A stretch of 64,000 nucleotides of DNA from Achromobacter anxifer (GCF_903652925.1 NZ_CAHLAR010000011.1:62001-126000), one strand, 5' to 3'. Shown: positions 1-8,269, numbered from the stretch's first letter. The notes: generated by a model not told the origin, from the letters alone. A program made the numbers and translations.

Positions 1-138
1 TGCCGCCGCGCGCTCGGCCAGGCGTTGGGCGCCGGGCTGCTGCCCTCGGTCTCGGTGGATGGTGAATTCCAGGAACTGCGTTTCGAACTGGACTCCGAAC
101 CCTGGTCCGGACCCATGCTATCCGCCGCCCACGCCTGA
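1..138 (+). CDS. C-terminal fragment of an unidentified protein
   Basis: An open frame enters from the left edge in frame 1 and ends at TGA 136-138, giving the last 45 residues of a protein whose start lies outside the window. The codon pattern is GC-rich like the neighbours, and the frame ends not far upstream of a hairpin at 275-304 that could be its terminator. The tail has no motif I recognise, so no function is offered. Confidence 0.6.
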   Translation, partial: CRRALGQALGAGLLPSVSVDGEFQELRFELDSEPWSGPMLSAAHA

Positions 139-274
139 GGCGCAAGCGCGGCAAGAGCCGGGAACTTGCCCGGTTTGCAGGCCGAATTACCCACAGCCAT
201 TGTGGACAAGCCTTGGGATAGCCTCTGCGTATTTCGGGTTTTCCCTGTAATAACAAAGGCTTGGCGCCTGCGGT

Positions 275-304
275 CAATAAACGCCCCAAAGGGGGCGTTT
301 ATTG
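275..304 (+). terminator. Hairpin terminator between the upstream gene and the flavoprotein gene
   Basis: A perfect 13-bp inverted repeat (275-287 with 292-304) encloses a 4-base loop. The outer part of the stem is A/T rich, so each strand has a short T-rich end and the element could act in both directions. It is the only clear structure in the 311-base gap from 139 to 449; otherwise I see only the presumed promoter region of the next gene. Confidence 0.6.
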
Positions 305-449
305 CGTCTGTCCCGCCCGCGCAGCGGGGCTGTGCGACAATCTTTTCCCCCTGCGGCGCGGCCGCGTCTCCTCGGCCTTTCCCTCCCGGTTTGTCTCCCA
401 TGTTCTGTGTTTTGCGTATCCATTCCCTCGGCTTGAAGGCGCCTGCGCC

Positions 450-1721
450 ATGAGTCCGGCAGCCGCGCGCGTCGCGGTCATCGGCGGCGGTCCGGCAGGC
501 CTGATGGCCGCCGAACGCTTGAGCGCGCAGGGCGTGGAGGTGGACGTGTTTGACGCCATGCCCTCGGTGGGGCGCAAGTTCCTGATGGCGGGGCGCGGCG
601 GATTGAATCTGACTCATAGCGAACCGGCCGCGCCGTTCCTGGCGCGTTACGGAGAGCGCGCGCCGCAAGTGGCGCCCTGGCTGCGGGCGCTGGATGCCGC
701 TGCGCTGCGCGAATGGACGCACGGCCTGGGCATCCAGACCTTCGTGGGTTCGTCCGGCCGCGTGTTTCCCCAGGAGATGAAGGCCGCTCCCTTATTGCGG
801 GCCTGGCTGGCCAGGTTGCGCGCCAGCGGCGTGCGCCTGCACATGCGGCATCGCTGGCTGGGCTGGTCCCCGGGTTCGCAGCCGGGCGCGGCGACGTTGC
901 GTTTTCAGACGCCCGAGGGCTTGCGGGAGCATGCGGCCGACGCCGTGGTGCTGGCGCTGGGCGGGGGCAGCTGGGCCAAGCTCGGGTCGGACGGCACCTG
1001 GGTGCAGGGACTCCAGGCGCACGGCATCGGAGTTGCGCCGTTGCGCCCGGCCAATTGCGGCTTCGACGTGGCGTGGTCGGATCATTTCCGCGAGCGCAAT
1101 GCGGGGCAGCCGGTCAAATCCGTGGCCATGTCTTGCGAGACCGGGGCAGGCGGCAAGTTGGCCAGGCAGGGGGAGTTCGTCATTTCGGAAACCGGCATCG
1201 AAGGCAGCCTGGTCTACGCCTTGTCGGCGCCGCTGCGCGACCAGATCGACGCGCAAGGGTACGCTACCGCCATGCTGGATCTGGCCCCCGATTGGCCCCA
1301 GGAAAAAGTTTTGGCCGCGGTGACGCATCCGCGCGGTTCGCGTTCGATGTCCAGCCATCTGCAAAGCCGCTTGGGCCTGATCGGGGTAAAGGCGGGCCTG
1401 CTGCGCGAATGCGCCACGGCCGAGGACTTCCGCGATCCCGAGCGGCTGGGCTTGCGCATCAAGGCGCTGCCCCTGCGTTTGCTGCGGGCGCGCCCCATCG
1501 ACGAGGCGATCAGCACTGCGGGCGGGGTGGCGTTCGACGCGCTCGATCCCGGCCTGATGCTACGTCAGGTTCCAGGGGTGTTCTGCGCGGGGGAAATGCT
1601 GGATTGGGAGGCGCCTACGGGCGGCTACCTGCTGACGGCTTGCATGGCCAGCGCCGTGGTTGCGGCGGCTGGCGTGGTGGATTTCCTGCGAGCCGGCGGG
1701 CGGATGCCGCCGGCGGCTTGA
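450..1721 (+). CDS. NAD(P)/FAD-dependent oxidoreductase, HI0933/YhiN-like flavoprotein (TIGR03862 type)
   Basis: A 423-residue soluble flavoprotein. An N-terminal Rossmann dinucleotide-binding motif GGGPAG lies at residues 12-17, followed by the GRGGLNLTHS segment typical of the HI0933/YhiN family. The C-terminal FAD-binding segment (FCAGEMLDWEAPTGGYLL) is also present. The physiological substrate of this family is not established. The frame stays open further upstream, but the ATG at 450 gives a protein that begins directly with the Rossmann fold; the upstream part of the frame has no protein-like character and overlaps the hairpin at 275-304. The gene converges with the minus-strand gene ending at 1734. 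Confidence 0.85.
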   Translation: MSPAAARVAVIGGGPAGLMAAERLSAQGVEVDVFDAMPSVGRKFLMAGRGGLNLTHSEPAAPFLARYGERAPQVAPWLRALDAAALREWTHGLGIQTFVGSSGRVFPQEMKAAPLLRAWLARLRASGVRLHMRHRWLGWSPGSQPGAATLRFQTPEGLREHAADAVVLALGGGSWAKLGSDGTWVQGLQAHGIGVAPLRPANCGFDVAWSDHFRERNAGQPVKSVAMSCETGAGGKLARQGEFVISETGIEGSLVYALSAPLRDQIDAQGYATAMLDLAPDWPQEKVLAAVTHPRGSRSMSSHLQSRLGLIGVKAGLLRECATAEDFRDPERLGLRIKALPLRLLRARPIDEAISTAGGVAFDALDPGLMLRQVPGVFCAGEMLDWEAPTGGYLLTACMASAVVAAAGVVDFLRAGGRMPPAA

Positions 1722-1733
1722 AGCGGGGCAGGC

Positions 1734-2132
1734 TCAGGAGCCCGAGGAGTAGGGCGCCAGACCCAGCGGTGCGCGCGGCGCCAGGTCGCCGACGACTTGG
1801 CCGACCACGGGAGCGCCGCCTTCGGGTTGCGTGATGATGCCGATGACGCGGGTAATGGAACTGGCCGGTATGTCGGTGCCGTGTGCCGGATCCTGGACCA
1901 GTTGCCAGATGGCGGGTTCCTCGGGAGCTGTATCTTGCTCGGAGTTGTCCAGGCAGCTGCGGGCAAAGGCAGACCAGTCCGAAGCGTTGCAGGGCAAGCC
2001 ATGCGCGGTGGCCAGCCGGGCCAGGGCCAGGGGCGCATCCGCCTGGCTGGCGGCATGCTGGGCGGCTGCGCCCAGCGATACGTCCAGGGACAGCAATCGG
2101 AGAAACTCTACGACATTGTCGGCATTCTGCAT
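1734..2132 (-). CDS. Small protein with a Nif11-like N-terminal half, function unknown
   Basis: A 132-residue protein. Residues 1-60 resemble the Nif11 domain: a FLxxLxxD segment near the start, an alanine-rich helix, then a LAxxxGL segment followed by a polar turn and an aromatic residue. In other bacteria Nif11-like domains serve as leader regions of ribosomally made peptides or stand alone with unknown roles. The C-terminal half (residues 85-132) is Gly/Pro/Val-rich and contains an EGGAP stretch but has no recognisable domain. It follows the 119-residue gene by 50 bases on the same strand, suggesting a two-gene operon. No peptide-modifying enzyme or exporter is adjacent. The Nif11 similarity is by eye only. 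Confidence 0.6.
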   Translation of the reverse strand: MQNADNVVEFLRLLSLDVSLGAAAQHAASQADAPLALARLATAHGLPCNASDWSAFARSCLDNSEQDTAPEEPAIWQLVQDPAHGTDIPASSITRVIGIITQPEGGAPVVGQVVGDLAPRAPLGLAPYSSGS

Positions 2133-2182
2133 TGTGGGGTCTCCTGCTGTAACTGTTCTGGTTATGGTCCTGGACCTGCGAG

Positions 2183-2542
2183 TCAGGCTGGGCCCTGACC
2201 CAGCATCGATACCAAGGACTGCTTCAGGCGTGCTGAAAAAATGGGGACCGTATGGGACACCCCGTCACGGTCGACTCCCTCTTTGAGTTCGACCGATTGT
2301 CCGAGGAAGATATCCGGCGCGGCGTTGATTTCGTTGTAGCGAGCCAGCAATTCGTTCACATTGTGTTGGGCGTCGGCCAGCGTGCTGCTGTCAGCCAGCT
2401 TGCCGGCGGCGTGCGCCTGAAGGATGCGATGGAGGTCGTCGATGAAGAGCGCCAATGCCGCTTGGCCGCGGCATTGGGGTTGTTCCCAACCCCAGCCTTG
2501 CGGGGCGGCGCCGGCGTTTTGCGATGCGTGTTTCTTGGTCAT
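2183..2542 (-). CDS. Conserved-looking hypothetical protein, 119 aa
   Basis: First gene of an apparent two-gene minus-strand operon with the Nif11-like gene. The protein is polar and has no signal peptide or membrane segment. A central stretch (about residues 28-75) looks helical (ALFIDDLHRILQAH, LADAQHNVNELLARYNEI), followed by a short beta-like segment ending in VPIFSARLKQSLVSML. I do not recognise the family. The ATG at 2540-2542 is the only reasonable start, and codon use matches the genome. Confidence 0.6.
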   Translation of the reverse strand: MTKKHASQNAGAAPQGWGWEQPQCRGQAALALFIDDLHRILQAHAAGKLADSSTLADAQHNVNELLARYNEINAAPDIFLGQSVELKEGVDRDGVSHTVPIFSARLKQSLVSMLGQGPA

Positions 2543-2732
2543 TTGCGCATCCTAATCGATTGGCGGCAATTGCGCGACAGGCGAACGCAAGCCTTTTGGC
2601 GGCACTTCTTTGCTGCGTTGCAGCGATTGCGGGCGGCCCCGAATCCGCCCCCGCGACCATGCCCGGAGGATGCCCAAACCAGGGCCTTTGCGGTATGCTG
2701 GCTTCACTTTCCAGCCCAGACAGGAGATGTTT

Positions 2733-2864
2733 ATGAAGAACAAAGTCTTTCTCGTCATGATGCTTTCGATCGCCGCACTTTCGGCGGGTTGCAACACCGT
2801 GGCGGGTGCAGGCAAGGACATCCAAAGAGGCGGAGAGAAAATCGAAGGCGCAGCCACCAAGTAG
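2733..2864 (+). CDS. Entericidin A/B-family small lipoprotein
   Basis: A 43-residue prepeptide with a short basic N-terminus, a hydrophobic signal segment and a lipobox ending LSAGC (Cys at about residue 20). The mature part is about 24 residues and starts CNTVAGAGKDIQ, the signature of the entericidin family (EcnA/EcnB). In E. coli these are small cell-envelope lipoproteins linked to stationary-phase lysis. A good ribosome site (AGGAG, 2722-2726) precedes the ATG at 2733; the longer reading frame upstream is not coding. A hairpin terminator follows at 2887. A paralogue lies at 41698. No antidote/toxin partner gene is adjacent. Confidence 0.8.
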   Translation: MKNKVFLVMMLSIAALSAGCNTVAGAGKDIQRGGEKIEGAATK

Positions 2865-2886
2865 GCGGCCGCAATCCCGGCCCAAG

Positions 2887-2927
2887 GCCGCGCGAGAAAT
2901 GCCCACGCATCTCTCCGCGGCTTTTTT
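2887..2927 (+). terminator. Rho-independent terminator after the entericidin gene
   Basis: A GC-rich inverted repeat (GCCGCG at 2887 pairing with CGCGGC ending at 2921, continued imperfectly by GAGA/TCTC) is followed by six T residues at 2922-2927. Confidence 0.75.
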
Positions 2928-3023
2928 GTTGCCGTCAGGGTGGGGTAGCACGCGAGTGCGGCGTGGGGGTCAACCACTCCTCACTGGCATAATTCCAGAG
3001 TTGAATCGATGGTAGGAAGTGTC

Positions 3024-3455
3024 ATGCGCAAGTCTCTGTGGTTGGGAATGGCGTTTGCGGCCCTGTTGGCCGGCTGCGCGAGCAAAGGGATCTACGAATC
3101 CGACAACGTGGTGAAGGAGACCTTCACCGTCAACACCAACTACGAGGCGGCCTTTCGCCGCGCGGGCGAATACGTGCGCGCCTGCCATGTACAAGTCCAG
3201 CATGCCTACAACGTGGCCTATGCCTGGCGCCACGTGAAGGGTGAAAAGGGCGCGCCCGACGAGGTGCAGCTCTACAAGGTGACCGAACCCGCCAAGGTGC
3301 TCGAACTGATCGCCGCCGAAAGCGATACGCCCTCGACCTCCAAGGTGACCATCACCGTGCTGGGCGAAGGTCGCTGGGATGCGGCAGAGATCGCCGCCGC
3401 CAAGGCCTCGATCCAGAGCGCCACTCCCGTCTGCCGCAAGGGCGGCGAAGGCTGA
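3024..3455 (+). CDS. Small predicted lipoprotein, function unknown
   Basis: A 143-residue protein starting MRKSLWLGM with a hydrophobic signal and the lipobox LLAGC (Cys at about residue 18), so it should be an envelope lipoprotein. The mature domain is soluble, with two further cysteines (in VRACHV and TPVCRK) that could form a disulfide. The ATG at 3024 is chosen because AGGAAG lies just upstream and the signal peptide starts there; an in-frame ATG at 3009 is less likely. The stop is five bases before the next gene, so the two are probably co-transcribed. I believe this family occurs in Bordetella-type genomes but its role is not known to me. Confidence 0.75.
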   Translation: MRKSLWLGMAFAALLAGCASKGIYESDNVVKETFTVNTNYEAAFRRAGEYVRACHVQVQHAYNVAYAWRHVKGEKGAPDEVQLYKVTEPAKVLELIAAESDTPSTSKVTITVLGEGRWDAAEIAAAKASIQSATPVCRKGGEG

Positions 3456-3460
3456 TCCCC

Positions 3461-3871
3461 ATGGATCCCCGCGCCCAGCAGATCCGCGCCTATGGCCTGT
3501 CGTTTGCGCTGCTGGCGGGAGCGTTCCGCTTCCTGGGCTGGCTCAACGGCGGCGCGGCGCTGATCCTGACCGGTTTTTCCCTGGGCGTGGTGGGCGGCGA
3601 TATCGCCCCGCCCGATGTGCAGTTGCCTCTCGCCCTGTTGCTGGGCGGCCTGCTGGCCGCCTGCCTGGGCGTGCTGTTCGCCTATCTGGCCCAGGTGAGC
3701 CTGTTGCGTCAAGGCTACACCGGGCACCTGACGCGGGCCCATTGGCCGGCGCAGATCCTGGGCATGCTTTGCTACCTGTTGAGCGCGCTGGCCTTCTGCG
3801 CCGCCTGCTGGACGGCGGTCGGCCAGTCGGTAACGGATACGCCCCTGACGACCGCCTATGCTAGGCGGTAG
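3461..3871 (+). CDS. Small integral membrane protein, function unknown
   Basis: A 136-residue protein with about four hydrophobic segments (approximately residues 12-28, 30-45, 55-80 and 98-122), thus a polytopic inner-membrane protein. It begins five bases after the lipoprotein gene and is likely in the same transcript. No motif points to a function. Confidence 0.7.
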   Translation: MDPRAQQIRAYGLSFALLAGAFRFLGWLNGGAALILTGFSLGVVGGDIAPPDVQLPLALLLGGLLAACLGVLFAYLAQVSLLRQGYTGHLTRAHWPAQILGMLCYLLSALAFCAACWTAVGQSVTDTPLTTAYARR

Positions 3872-3900
3872 CTGCGGGTAAACCCTTGTGCGCAAAAGTG

Positions 3901-3945
3901 TTGGACTTGAATTTGTGTTGAGAATAATATGCGCAGTGCGTATAT
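3901..3945 (+). promoter_or_regulatory. Promoter and 19-bp palindrome in front of the HTH-aspartate carbamoyltransferase
   Basis: TTGGAC at 3901-3906 and TAATAT at 3925-3930 (18-base spacing) form a plausible sigma-70 promoter. A near-perfect palindrome at 3927-3945 (ATATGCGCA, central G, TGCGTATAT, one mismatched pair) overlaps the -10 and start region, 23 bases before the ATG at 3969. The position suits an operator. The regulator is unknown; the downstream protein itself carries a predicted DNA-binding domain. Confidence 0.5.
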
Positions 3946-3968
3946 AAATCTCCTGTTCGGGGCCCGTC

Positions 3969-5261
3969 ATGACCATCTCTCAGCAAGCCTTCCTGCGCGA
4001 CGCCATGCGGCGCCTGAATCTCACCCGCGACGTGTTCGCCACCCGCATCGGCGTCAAGCGCCGGGCCCTGGATACCTGGCTGTTGCCCGAGGGTTCGCAG
4101 GAATTCCGCGCCATGCCGGAAGTGGTGCAGCGTTTCGTCAGCGAAATCGTGCAGAACGGAGTCTTGCTGGAAAAATATACGCAAAGCGTACAAGAAGGCC
4201 CCTTGCGTGACCGCATCGCGGTGGAAGGCAAGTACCAGCTGCTGTCGGTGGACCAATTCACCCGCGAATCGGTCGAGGACCTGTTCCGCGTGGCCGACAT
4301 GATGCAACCCATCGCGCGCCGCCAGAAGGTGTCCCGCGTGCTGGAGGGCGCCGTGCTGGGCAACCTGTTCTTCGAGGCCAGCACCCGAACCCGCGTCAGC
4401 TTCGGTTCGGCGTTCTGCCGCCTGGGCGGCTCGGTCTGCGACACCACCGGCTTTACGTTCTCGTCCATGGCCAAGGGCGAGTCGATCTACGACACCAGCC
4501 GCGTCATGAGCGGCTATGTCGACGCCATGGTCATCCGCCATCCGGACCAGGGTTCGGTCGCGGAATTCGCGCGGGCGACCAACATTCCGGTGGTCAACGG
4601 CGGCGACGGCCCCGGCGAGCACCCGAGCCAGGCCCTGCTGGACCTGTACACGATCCTCACGGAGTTCTCGCGCCTGGGCAAGCTGCTGGACGGCGCCCAC
4701 ATCGCCATGGTCGGCGACCTGAAGTACGGCCGCACGGTGCATTCGCTCATCAAGCTGATGGCGCTGTACAAGAACGTGAAGTTCTCGCTGGTGTCGCCCA
4801 AGGGCCTGGAAATGCCGGCCTACATCATCGAGCAGGCCAGCCGCAACGGCAACATCATCGAGCAGAAGACCTCGCTGGCCGAAGGCCTGGCCGGCGCCGA
4901 CGTCATCTACGCGACGCGCGTGCAGAAGGAACGCTTCGCCAATGAAGAGAACGAAGGCTACACGCCGGACTTCCAGATCAGCCGCGCCACCATCGACGCC
5001 TACTGCGGTCCGGATACCATCGTGATGCACCCGCTGCCGCGCGACAGCCGTCCCGGCGCCAATGACCTGAGCGTGGACCTGAACCACGATCCGCGCCTGG
5101 CCATCTTCCGCCAGACCGACAACGGCATCCCCATCCGCATGGCGATCTTCGCGGTGCTGCTGGGCGTGGAAGGCCTGGTCCAGCATTCCCTGCGCGACGT
5201 GACCTGGCAGCATCCGTCCCACGTTGGTCCGGACGATTCCGTTTTCCACGGGCTGGATTAA
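3969..5261 (+). CDS. pyrB: Aspartate carbamoyltransferase with N-terminal helix-turn-helix domain
   Basis: Catalyses carbamoyl phosphate + L-aspartate to N-carbamoyl-L-aspartate, the committed step of pyrimidine synthesis. The 430-residue protein has the carbamoyl-phosphate motif STRTR at residues 138-142 and HPLPR at 354-358. The catalytic domain starts only near residue 85; ordinary PyrB chains are about 310 residues. The extra N-terminal 60 residues contain a Cro/XRE-like helix-turn-helix (about 19-40: LTRDVFATRIGVKRRALDTW), so the enzyme may bind DNA. A palindrome lies at its promoter. It is not next to pyrC or pyrI genes. Catalytic assignment is firm; the DNA-binding role is inference. 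The large open frame on the opposite strand (3861-5330) is a codon-bias shadow. Confidence 0.88.
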   Translation: MTISQQAFLRDAMRRLNLTRDVFATRIGVKRRALDTWLLPEGSQEFRAMPEVVQRFVSEIVQNGVLLEKYTQSVQEGPLRDRIAVEGKYQLLSVDQFTRESVEDLFRVADMMQPIARRQKVSRVLEGAVLGNLFFEASTRTRVSFGSAFCRLGGSVCDTTGFTFSSMAKGESIYDTSRVMSGYVDAMVIRHPDQGSVAEFARATNIPVVNGGDGPGEHPSQALLDLYTILTEFSRLGKLLDGAHIAMVGDLKYGRTVHSLIKLMALYKNVKFSLVSPKGLEMPAYIIEQASRNGNIIEQKTSLAEGLAGADVIYATRVQKERFANEENEGYTPDFQISRATIDAYCGPDTIVMHPLPRDSRPGANDLSVDLNHDPRLAIFRQTDNGIPIRMAIFAVLLGVEGLVQHSLRDVTWQHPSHVGPDDSVFHGLD

Positions 5262-5283
5262 ACGGCCTGCCTCTTGGCCGAAT

Positions 5284-5331
5284 ACCCCTAGGGCTGGAGC
5301 CGCCTGGCGGCCCTGGCCTGGGGTTTTCAAG
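5284..5331 (+). terminator. Probable terminator after the aspartate carbamoyltransferase gene
   Basis: A CCCC...GGGG outer pairing encloses a GC-rich hairpin (GCCGC/GCGGC) and is followed by TTTTC. The stem is imperfect, so this is a moderate call. Confidence 0.4.
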
Positions 5332-5403
5332 CATAATCCGCGCTGGTTTTTTCTGTCGCGTGTCGTTTCAGGACACCCCGTGCAGCCTTAGGGCGGATTA
5401 TCT

Positions 5404-6840
5404 ATGTCATCAAGCAGTATTGGCGTCCCGTCACTTTCCGACCGGCACGCTGGCGCATCCGGCCAGGAGTGCTACTTGAGCGCGTCCAACGAGCAGGCCT
5501 GGGTCGCGATCTATCAGTCGGTCGACGCCTATACGCGCGGGCAAGTGGCCGCCGTGGTCAGCGACAGCCTGACGGAACTGGTCGACGCCTTCTATTCCAC
5601 CTTGCTGTCCGATGCCGAGGCCGGTCCGCGCCTCTCCCACGAGATCGTCTCCACCCGCCTGCACGCCGGCATGAGGGGCTGGCTCAGGGGATTGCTGTGC
5701 GTGCGCGAGCAAGGCGACATCGCCGACTTGATGGCCACGCAGAAGAAGGTGGGCGAGGTGCATGCCCGCGTCCATATCCCCATCCATCTGGTGATGGCCG
5801 GCGCCCGCATCCTGAAGAACGAGATCGCGCTGCGCCTGCGCGCCAGCGACCTGGACGGCATGGCCGCGTCCGTGGCGACCCAGTACGTATGCAACCTGTT
5901 CGACCTGGCGGTCGAGCAGATGAGCCGGGCCTTCATGCGCGACATCAATCGCGGCGCCCGCAATGACGAAGCCTACCGGCTCTTCGCCCTGGGGCAGAAC
6001 ATCTCCACCGAACGCGAGCGCCAGCGCGCCGCGCTGTTGGAATGGAGCCAGTCCGTGCTGATCGGCCTGCATTACCGCGCGCCGGGGCAGAGCCTGCCGC
6101 GGCTGGCAGCGTCCGAGTTCGGCTTGTGGCTGCAGCACAAGGGCGGCGCGATGTTCGAAAGCGCGCCCGGCCTGCTGCAGATCACGGAAGCCGTCGCGCA
6201 CCTGGACGGCGTGGTGCTGCCGCGGTTGATGCGCGACGAAGCGCAGGGGCAGACGGCCGCGATGCCTGACCACGTGCGCGAACTGCAGGAGCAGGTGGCG
6301 CGCATCAAGCATCTGCTCAACGGCCTGTTCGACATGGTGGCCGAGATCGAGAGCGGCAGCGATCCCCTGACCAATGTGCTGAACCGGCGCTTCCTGCCTT
6401 CGGTGGTGGGGCGCGAGATCTCGATTGCGCGGCGCCAGCGCACCCCGTTTTCGGTCCTGTTGCTGGACATCGATCACTTCAAGTCCATCAACGACCAGCA
6501 CGGCCATTCCGGGGGCGACCAGGTGTTGCGCCAGTTCGCCGAGGTCCTGCACCAATCGTGCCGCTCCAGCGATTTCGTGTTTCGCTACGGCGGCGAGGAG
6601 TTCCTGGTGGTGCTGGTGGATGCGGGGCGGGAGGCCGCGCTGGCCGCGGCCGAGAAGCTGGGCGCCGAGATCCGCCGCCATGTCTTCAATATTCCCGAGG
6701 CCGGTCCGCAGCACATCACGGCCAGCATCGGCGTCGCGACCTTCGACGGCCATCCCGACTACGCCTATCTGATCGACCGCGCCGACAAGGCGCTGTACGA
6801 GGCCAAGCAAGCCGGACGCGACCGGGCCGTCGCGGCCTGA
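5404..6840 (+). CDS. bpeGReg: Globin-coupled heme sensor diguanylate cyclase (BpeGReg/DosC type)
   Basis: A 478-residue oxygen-sensing enzyme that makes cyclic di-GMP. Residues about 30-185 form a globin-coupled sensor. His120 in VGEVHARV fits the proximal heme ligand; Tyr64 and Leu86 fit the distal pair, all offset by 21 from the residues described for Bordetella pertussis BpeGReg (His99, Tyr43, Leu65). A helical linker (185-325) leads to a GGDEF domain with active-site GGEEF at 396-400 and an RxxD product-inhibition site (RSSD) at 387-390. In BpeGReg, O2 binding to the heme raises cyclase activity and promotes biofilm. The gene stands alone. The 21-residue offset suggests either a longer N-terminus here or a later true start. 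Confidence 0.9.
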   Translation: MSSSSIGVPSLSDRHAGASGQECYLSASNEQAWVAIYQSVDAYTRGQVAAVVSDSLTELVDAFYSTLLSDAEAGPRLSHEIVSTRLHAGMRGWLRGLLCVREQGDIADLMATQKKVGEVHARVHIPIHLVMAGARILKNEIALRLRASDLDGMAASVATQYVCNLFDLAVEQMSRAFMRDINRGARNDEAYRLFALGQNISTERERQRAALLEWSQSVLIGLHYRAPGQSLPRLAASEFGLWLQHKGGAMFESAPGLLQITEAVAHLDGVVLPRLMRDEAQGQTAAMPDHVRELQEQVARIKHLLNGLFDMVAEIESGSDPLTNVLNRRFLPSVVGREISIARRQRTPFSVLLLDIDHFKSINDQHGHSGGDQVLRQFAEVLHQSCRSSDFVFRYGGEEFLVVLVDAGREAALAAAEKLGAEIRRHVFNIPEAGPQHITASIGVATFDGHPDYAYLIDRADKALYEAKQAGRDRAVAA

Positions 6841-6891
6841 CGCGGCAGGGCCTGGCACGTGGCCCGGCCTGAAGCGCTCCTGCCACCCATG

Positions 6892-6917
6892 AAAAAGGCC
6901 GCCCGGCAAGGGCGGCC
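6892..6917 (-). terminator. Terminator of rdgC
   Basis: Read on the minus strand, an 8-bp GC stem (6910-6917 with 6897-6904) with a 5-base loop is followed by five T residues (A run 6892-6896 on the plus strand). Confidence 0.75.
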
Positions 6918-6939
6918 CGATCACTGCGGTGGAAGGCGC

Positions 6940-7839
6940 TTACACCTTCTTTTCGCCACCCAGTGCGTCGACCAGTTCGGCCATCATCTTGGCCAGTTCG
7001 CCCGTCATCAGCATCATGTCGGAATCGAACTTCTCGTCGTCATTGGCGGCCACGCCTTCATTGCCTTCCTTCAGCACGTCCAAGGGAGCGACGCGCTTGA
7101 CGTCCAGGCCCTCGGTCAGCACGAAGGAAATGCGGTCGGCCCAGGTCATGGCCAGGCGGGTGCACTGCTTGCCCGACTGGATATGGCGGCGCACGTCGTC
7201 CGCGTCGATCGAATGCTTGACGTAGCGGATGGCCGCGCCGCTCTCGCCCGAGGAGCGCAGCTCGGTGTCCTGATCGATCGAGAAGTTGGACGGGGCTTCG
7301 TCCTCGGCCAGCCAGCCGGTCATGGCCGACGCCGGCGATTGCGCCACGTACAGGTTTTCGAGCGGGAAGGGGTCCACGCACTTGGCCAGGAGGCCGATGA
7401 CTTCGTCGGCCTTGGCGGAGGCGGCCGCATCGATCACCAGCCAATGGTTCTGCGGATCGATCCAGACGCGGGTGTCGCGGTACACGCTGAAGGCGCGCGG
7501 CAGCAGCTCGTCGGTGACGCGCTCCTTGATTTCCTTCATCTGCTTGCGGCCCGGCTTGTAGCCTTGCTGCTCTTCGATTTCCTGGGCGCGGGCCTTGGCG
7601 ACCTGGTTCACGACCGTGCCCGGCAAGAGTTTCTTCTCGGCGCGCAGGCTCAGCAGGATCTGGCCGTTGACCACATGGGCGAGGCCGCCGTTTTCACGCG
7701 GAGGCACCCAGCCCAGGCTCTGCATTTCCAGGTTGTTGCCGCTTTGGTAGGCATGCCGCGCGAGCGTTTCTTCAAGCTGGTCGCCGACCAGCGTCCACGG
7801 CGAGGAGAGGCGATAAATCTTGAGATTCTTGAACCACAT
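6940..7839 (-). CDS. rdgC: Recombination-associated protein RdgC
   Basis: A 299-residue protein matching RdgC in length (about 300) and in its start [11 protein letters not shown]. RdgC is a ring-forming DNA-binding protein associated with the nucleoid that restrains RecA-dependent recombination. In Neisseria it affects pilin antigenic variation. Conserved blocks include the GW.PP segment near residue 43 and the charged [18 protein letters not shown] stretch. Monocistronic, with its own terminator at 6892-6917. It lies 5 kb from recA. Confidence 0.93.
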   Translation of the reverse strand: MWFKNLKIYRLSSPWTLVGDQLEETLARHAYQSGNNLEMQSLGWVPPRENGGLAHVVNGQILLSLRAEKKLLPGTVVNQVAKARAQEIEEQQGYKPGRKQMKEIKERVTDELLPRAFSVYRDTRVWIDPQNHWLVIDAAASAKADEVIGLLAKCVDPFPLENLYVAQSPASAMTGWLAEDEAPSNFSIDQDTELRSSGESGAAIRYVKHSIDADDVRRHIQSGKQCTRLAMTWADRISFVLTEGLDVKRVAPLDVLKEGNEGVAANDDEKFDSDMMLMTGELAKMMAELVDALGGEKKV

Positions 7840-7987
7840 GAGCGTCGGCCAAAAGGGTTGATTCTATACGACGCGGGCGCTTTGCCGAAGTGCGGCAATG
7901 CCGCAGCGCGATGCGACACCTTCTGTCACTGACAGCGGCGGCCCTATGCGCTAATGTCCGCGCAGCAAGTCGAACAGGAGAGAAAAA

Positions 7988-8197
7988 ATGAAGATCATCG
8001 GCGCCATTCTGATCGTCCTGGGCATCGCCGCCCTGGCCTACAAGGGCTTCAACTACAAGTCCGAGGAAACCGTGCTGCAGATCGGTTCTGTGAAGGCCAC
8101 TGCCGAGACCGAGAAGTCGGTGGCAATCCCGGCGTGGGCTGGCATCGCGGCCATCGTTGTCGGCGTGGTGGCTATCGGTGTAGGCATGCGCCGCTGA
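7988..8197 (+). CDS. DUF3185-type small membrane protein
   Basis: A 69-residue protein with two hydrophobic helices (about residues 3-18 and 48-66) joined by a polar loop of about 25 residues. The pattern (IGAILIVLGIAALAYKGF, then IPAWAGIAAIVVGVVAI) matches DUF3185 inner-membrane proteins of unknown function. A strong purine-rich ribosome site (GGAGAG) precedes the ATG. A terminator follows at 8270-8300. Confidence 0.75.
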   Translation: MKIIGAILIVLGIAALAYKGFNYKSEETVLQIGSVKATAETEKSVAIPAWAGIAAIVVGVVAIGVGMRR

Positions 8198-8269
8198 TAG
8201 CGGGCGGCCCAGACTGCCTGCCGCAGGGGCGGGCTCCTGCCCCTGGACCGCCTGCAGCAGAACCCGCCC

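Noticed and set aside
261-449. N-terminal extension of the flavoprotein frame
   Set aside because: It overlaps a 13-bp terminator-like hairpin and has no conserved sequence; the Rossmann fold starts at the ATG at 450.
3861-5330. Long open frame on the minus strand across the aspartate carbamoyltransferase gene (489 codons)
   Set aside because: Composition is that of a codon-bias shadow (Arg/His/Gln/Val-rich); the plus frame encodes an intact enzyme.
5431-6924. Minus-strand open frame of 497 codons opposite the diguanylate cyclase
   Set aside because: Shadow frame; the sense protein has all catalytic and heme residues.
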